This document shows, in pieces, positions 61,939 through 64,000 of a stretch of 64,000 nt of DNA. The translations under genes and the position numbers were made by a program. Origin of the DNA: Alphaproteobacteria bacterium (lineage in GTDB: Bacteria > Pseudomonadota > Alphaproteobacteria > MPNO01 > UBA2964). The stretch is taken from NCBI GenBank assembly GCA_012103315.1, contig WLWZ01000003.1, positions 217,426-281,425 on the forward strand, read 5' to 3'. A model generated the notes under the pieces. It saw nothing but the letters and a program-made list of their open reading frames with translations. It was not told where the DNA came from and did no database searches. Each line of letters opens with the position of its first letter. Position 1 is the stretch's first letter.

Positions 61939-62403
61939 TCAAGCGCCGCCTAGTCGTTCTTTCAGAACAGCGCTGGCCTTGCCAAAATCCATTGAGCCGG
62001 CATGGTGCTCGCGCAGATGCGCCATCATCCGGCCCATATCCTTGAGGCTTTCGGCGCCGAGATCATCAACTGCCGAATTAACAATCGTCGCGATCTCGTC
62101 TTCTGACAGTTGCTGCGGCAAGAACTCCTGAATGATCACGATCTCATCGGCTTCCTGCTTCGCCAGCTCAGGGCGATCACCCTGCTCATACATCTTGATG
62201 CTTTCCTGGCGCTGTTTGACCATGGTCTGCAGCACTTTCATAATCTCGTCATCAGAAATGCCATTCGAGTCGCCACCGCCGCCGCGCGCCGCGATATCAC
62301 GATCCTTGATTGCTGCCAGGATGAGCCGCAGCGTCGAGACGCATTGCGGTTTCTTGGCCTTCATAGACGATTTTAAAGCCTGGCTAATGTCTTCGCGAAG
62401 CAT
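61939..62403 (-). CDS. GatB/YqeY domain-containing protein
   Basis: About 154 residues from the ATG at 62403 (MLREDISQALKSSMKAK is the usual start); a longer frame to 62454 would add a non-conserved leader. The family pattern is seen in STLRLILAAIKDRDIAARG, VLQTMVKQRQESIKMYEQGDRPELAKQEADEI, and IQEFLPQQLSEDEIATIV. The domain also ends the GatB subunit of the tRNA amidotransferase, where it binds tRNA; the role of the stand-alone protein is not established. It precedes dnaG by 60 bp and is divergent from carA, an arrangement common in alphaproteobacteria. Confidence 0.93.
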   Translation of the reverse strand: MLREDISQALKSSMKAKKPQCVSTLRLILAAIKDRDIAARGGGGDSNGISDDEIMKVLQTMVKQRQESIKMYEQGDRPELAKQEADEIVIIQEFLPQQLSEDEIATIVNSAVDDLGAESLKDMGRMMAHLREHHAGSMDFGKASAVLKERLGGA

Positions 62404-62578
62404 ATGAATGATGTCTGTGGTTTTCGGAAGGCGGCACCCTACAGGAATCAGCAACGGGAATCAACAAAGTGTTTTTTCATAAACTATTGATAAACAACAT
62501 TATTTTAAGAAATTATGCCATTGACCCAAACTAATTCTTCCCGTATCTAACGCAGCAACCGCTATTTAAGGGCTCCAA

Positions 62579-63739
62579 ATGCCATCGACCCCCGCTCAAC
62601 CCGAAGGTGCCACCGGTGCTCTTGTGCTCGCTGATGGCAGTGTCTTCTGGGGCCACGGTATCGGCGCCACCGGATCAACGATTGGCGAGGTCTATTTCAA
62701 CACCTCAATGACCGGCTATCAGGAAATCCTCACCGACCCTTCTTATGCCGGCCAGATCATTACCTTCACGTTTCCGCATATTGGTAATGTCGGCACCAAC
62801 GACGAAGATGTTGAGACCATCACCCCGGCCGCTCGCGGACTGATCTTGCGGCGCGAGATCACCAGCCCCTCGAACTGGCGTGCCGCCAAGCCGCTCGATG
62901 ACTGGCTTAAATCTCACAACATGGTGGGGCTCGCCGGGCTCGACACACGACAGTTGACCCGCCGTATTCGGGATAATGGCGCGCCGACCGGCGTGATCTA
63001 CCACGCCGCTGACAAGAAATTCGATCTCGACGCGCTCACAAAACAGGCCACCGCCTGGCCTGGGCTCAATGGCATGGATCTCGCCGCAGAGGTATCGTGC
63101 CGCCAGCCCTATGACTGGACGCAAGCGCAATGGTCGCTGAATGCCGGTTACGTCGAACAGACTACCCCCAAACATCATGTCGTCGCGATTGATTACGGTG
63201 CCAAGCACAACATATTGCGCTGCCTCGCTGCTGCCGGCTGCGAAGTCTCCGTCGTGCCCGCCGATTGCAGCGCTGAGGACATCCTGGCGCGTAATCCAGA
63301 TGGCATCTTTCTGTCGAATGGCCCTGGCGACCCCGCCGCAACCGGCGAATACGCCGTGCCAATCATTCAATCCCTGCTTGCCGCGGGCAAGCCGATCTTT
63401 GGGATCTGTCTTGGACACCAGCTTCTGTCCCGCGCCCTTGGGGCAGAGACCGAGAAAATGCATCTCGGCCATCGTGGCGCCAATCACCCAGTCAAAGATA
63501 TTGAGACCGGCAAGGTCGAGATCACCAGCCAGAATCATGGCTTCGTGGTTAAGCGCGATAGTCTGCCCACCGGCGTCAGCGAAACCCATCACTCACTATT
63601 TGATGGCTCGGTCGAAGGCATTCGACTTGATGACAAACCGGTGTTCTCAGTGCAATACCACCCCGAGGCCTCCCCCGGCCCGCAGGACAGCCACTATCTG
63701 TTCGACCGCTTCGTCAAAATGATTGAGAAAAACAGCTGA
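62579..63739 (+). CDS. carA: Carbamoyl-phosphate synthase small subunit
   Basis: 386 residues. The N-terminal CarA domain has ALVLADGSVFWGHGIGATG, GEVYFNTSMTGYQEILTDPSY and FTFPHIGNVGTN. The glutamine amidotransferase domain has SNGPGDP, the catalytic Cys277 in GICLGHQLL, and the His-Glu pair in YHPEASPGP. It supplies ammonia from glutamine to the large subunit CarB for arginine and pyrimidine synthesis. carB would be expected downstream but does not start within the remaining 260 bp. The promoter lies in the 175-bp AT-rich gap shared with the divergent yqeY-like gene. Confidence 0.97.
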   Translation: MPSTPAQPEGATGALVLADGSVFWGHGIGATGSTIGEVYFNTSMTGYQEILTDPSYAGQIITFTFPHIGNVGTNDEDVETITPAARGLILRREITSPSNWRAAKPLDDWLKSHNMVGLAGLDTRQLTRRIRDNGAPTGVIYHAADKKFDLDALTKQATAWPGLNGMDLAAEVSCRQPYDWTQAQWSLNAGYVEQTTPKHHVVAIDYGAKHNILRCLAAAGCEVSVVPADCSAEDILARNPDGIFLSNGPGDPAATGEYAVPIIQSLLAAGKPIFGICLGHQLLSRALGAETEKMHLGHRGANHPVKDIETGKVEITSQNHGFVVKRDSLPTGVSETHHSLFDGSVEGIRLDDKPVFSVQYHPEASPGPQDSHYLFDRFVKMIEKNS

Positions 63740-64000
63740 CGGCCATCGCTCTGCAAAGCCCTCTTTCTAACTAAAATATTACCGGTCATTCGGTTGGTGT
63801 CATGACCAATGCCGACATGTCTGCTGTTGGACCTATAGCCGACCTAAAGTCACAACGGCCCAATGTCTGCTAATAGCCAGAGGCGGACATCGAGCAATCT
63901 AGTAATCGAGCTTTCTCGGAGGGAAGATTGAGACTGTCGCCGAGGGCCGTTTCCCTCACGAAAGCTTCCTTTGGAACGGACCTTTGGCGCTTCAGGAACG
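63740..64000. other. Non-coding end of window after carA
   Basis: No gene or ribosome site is seen. It contains related short words ACATGTCTGCT, AATGTCTGCT and the inverted GCGGACAT, which look like part of a genomic intergenic repeat. A carB start is not included. Confidence 0.4.

Noticed and set aside
62705..63592. 295-codon minus-strand frame opposite carA
   Set aside because: It is a codon-bias shadow of a highly conserved gene.

Overview
The window is a chromosomal segment of an alphaproteobacterium. The evidence is the gene order yqeY-like, dnaG, rpoD with divergent carA at the right end, the sigma-70 and primase proteins, the TRAP/TAXI and nitrile hydratase genes, and a palindromic repeat built on CCCCGGAT. 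Genus cannot be read from the sequence.

Left part (1-15.1 kb) is catabolic and transport DNA. It starts with an NMT1/SsuA-type ABC importer (its binding-protein gene is cut by the window edge). Next is a divergent cluster around an IclR-family regulator: an alpha/beta hydrolase, a short-chain dehydrogenase, and two iodothyronine-deiodinase-like genes. Each deiodinase-like gene carries an in-frame TGA at the catalytic position, followed by a matching hairpin, so both are read here as selenoproteins. One of them is fused to an alkyl-sulfatase C-terminal (SCP2-like) domain. A TAXI-type TRAP transporter and an alkyl-sulfatase-like metallo-hydrolase that lacks that same domain follow, then a cobalt-type nitrile hydratase operon, a PPOX-type flavoprotein and an FkbM methyltransferase. 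I infer a role in uptake and breakdown of substituted (possibly halogenated or sulfated) organic compounds; the substrate is unknown.

Middle part (15.4-51.1 kb) is bounded by two direct copies of a ~95-bp sequence. The right copy contains the 3' end of an intact CAU-anticodon tRNA gene. Between the copies lie a decayed gene, one open reading frame of 28.4 kb encoding a 9,457-residue RTX protein, a small membrane protein, two HlyC-type lysine acyltransferase homologues (one lacking the catalytic histidine), an HlyD-type adaptor and an HlyB-type ABC exporter. The exporter gene is broken near its start by a 10-bp tandem duplication. The giant protein has an N-terminal Hint (intein-like) domain, a hydrophobic Gly/Ala-rich stretch, EF-hand-like loops, several hundred RTX nonapeptides, two LamG-like and two SPRY-like domains, and a type I secretion C-terminus. 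Together these look like a complete type I secretion and acylation system for one enormous calcium-binding protein, except for an outer-membrane TolC-like protein, which is not in the window.

Right part: a nitroreductase, a small membrane protein, a possible nuclease, an Xre/RES toxin-antitoxin pair, and a two-gene low-GC module with an Abi/UG-type reverse transcriptase (52.7-57.3 kb, probably a small defence island). Core chromosome follows: rpoD, dnaG, a GatB/YqeY-domain gene and carA.
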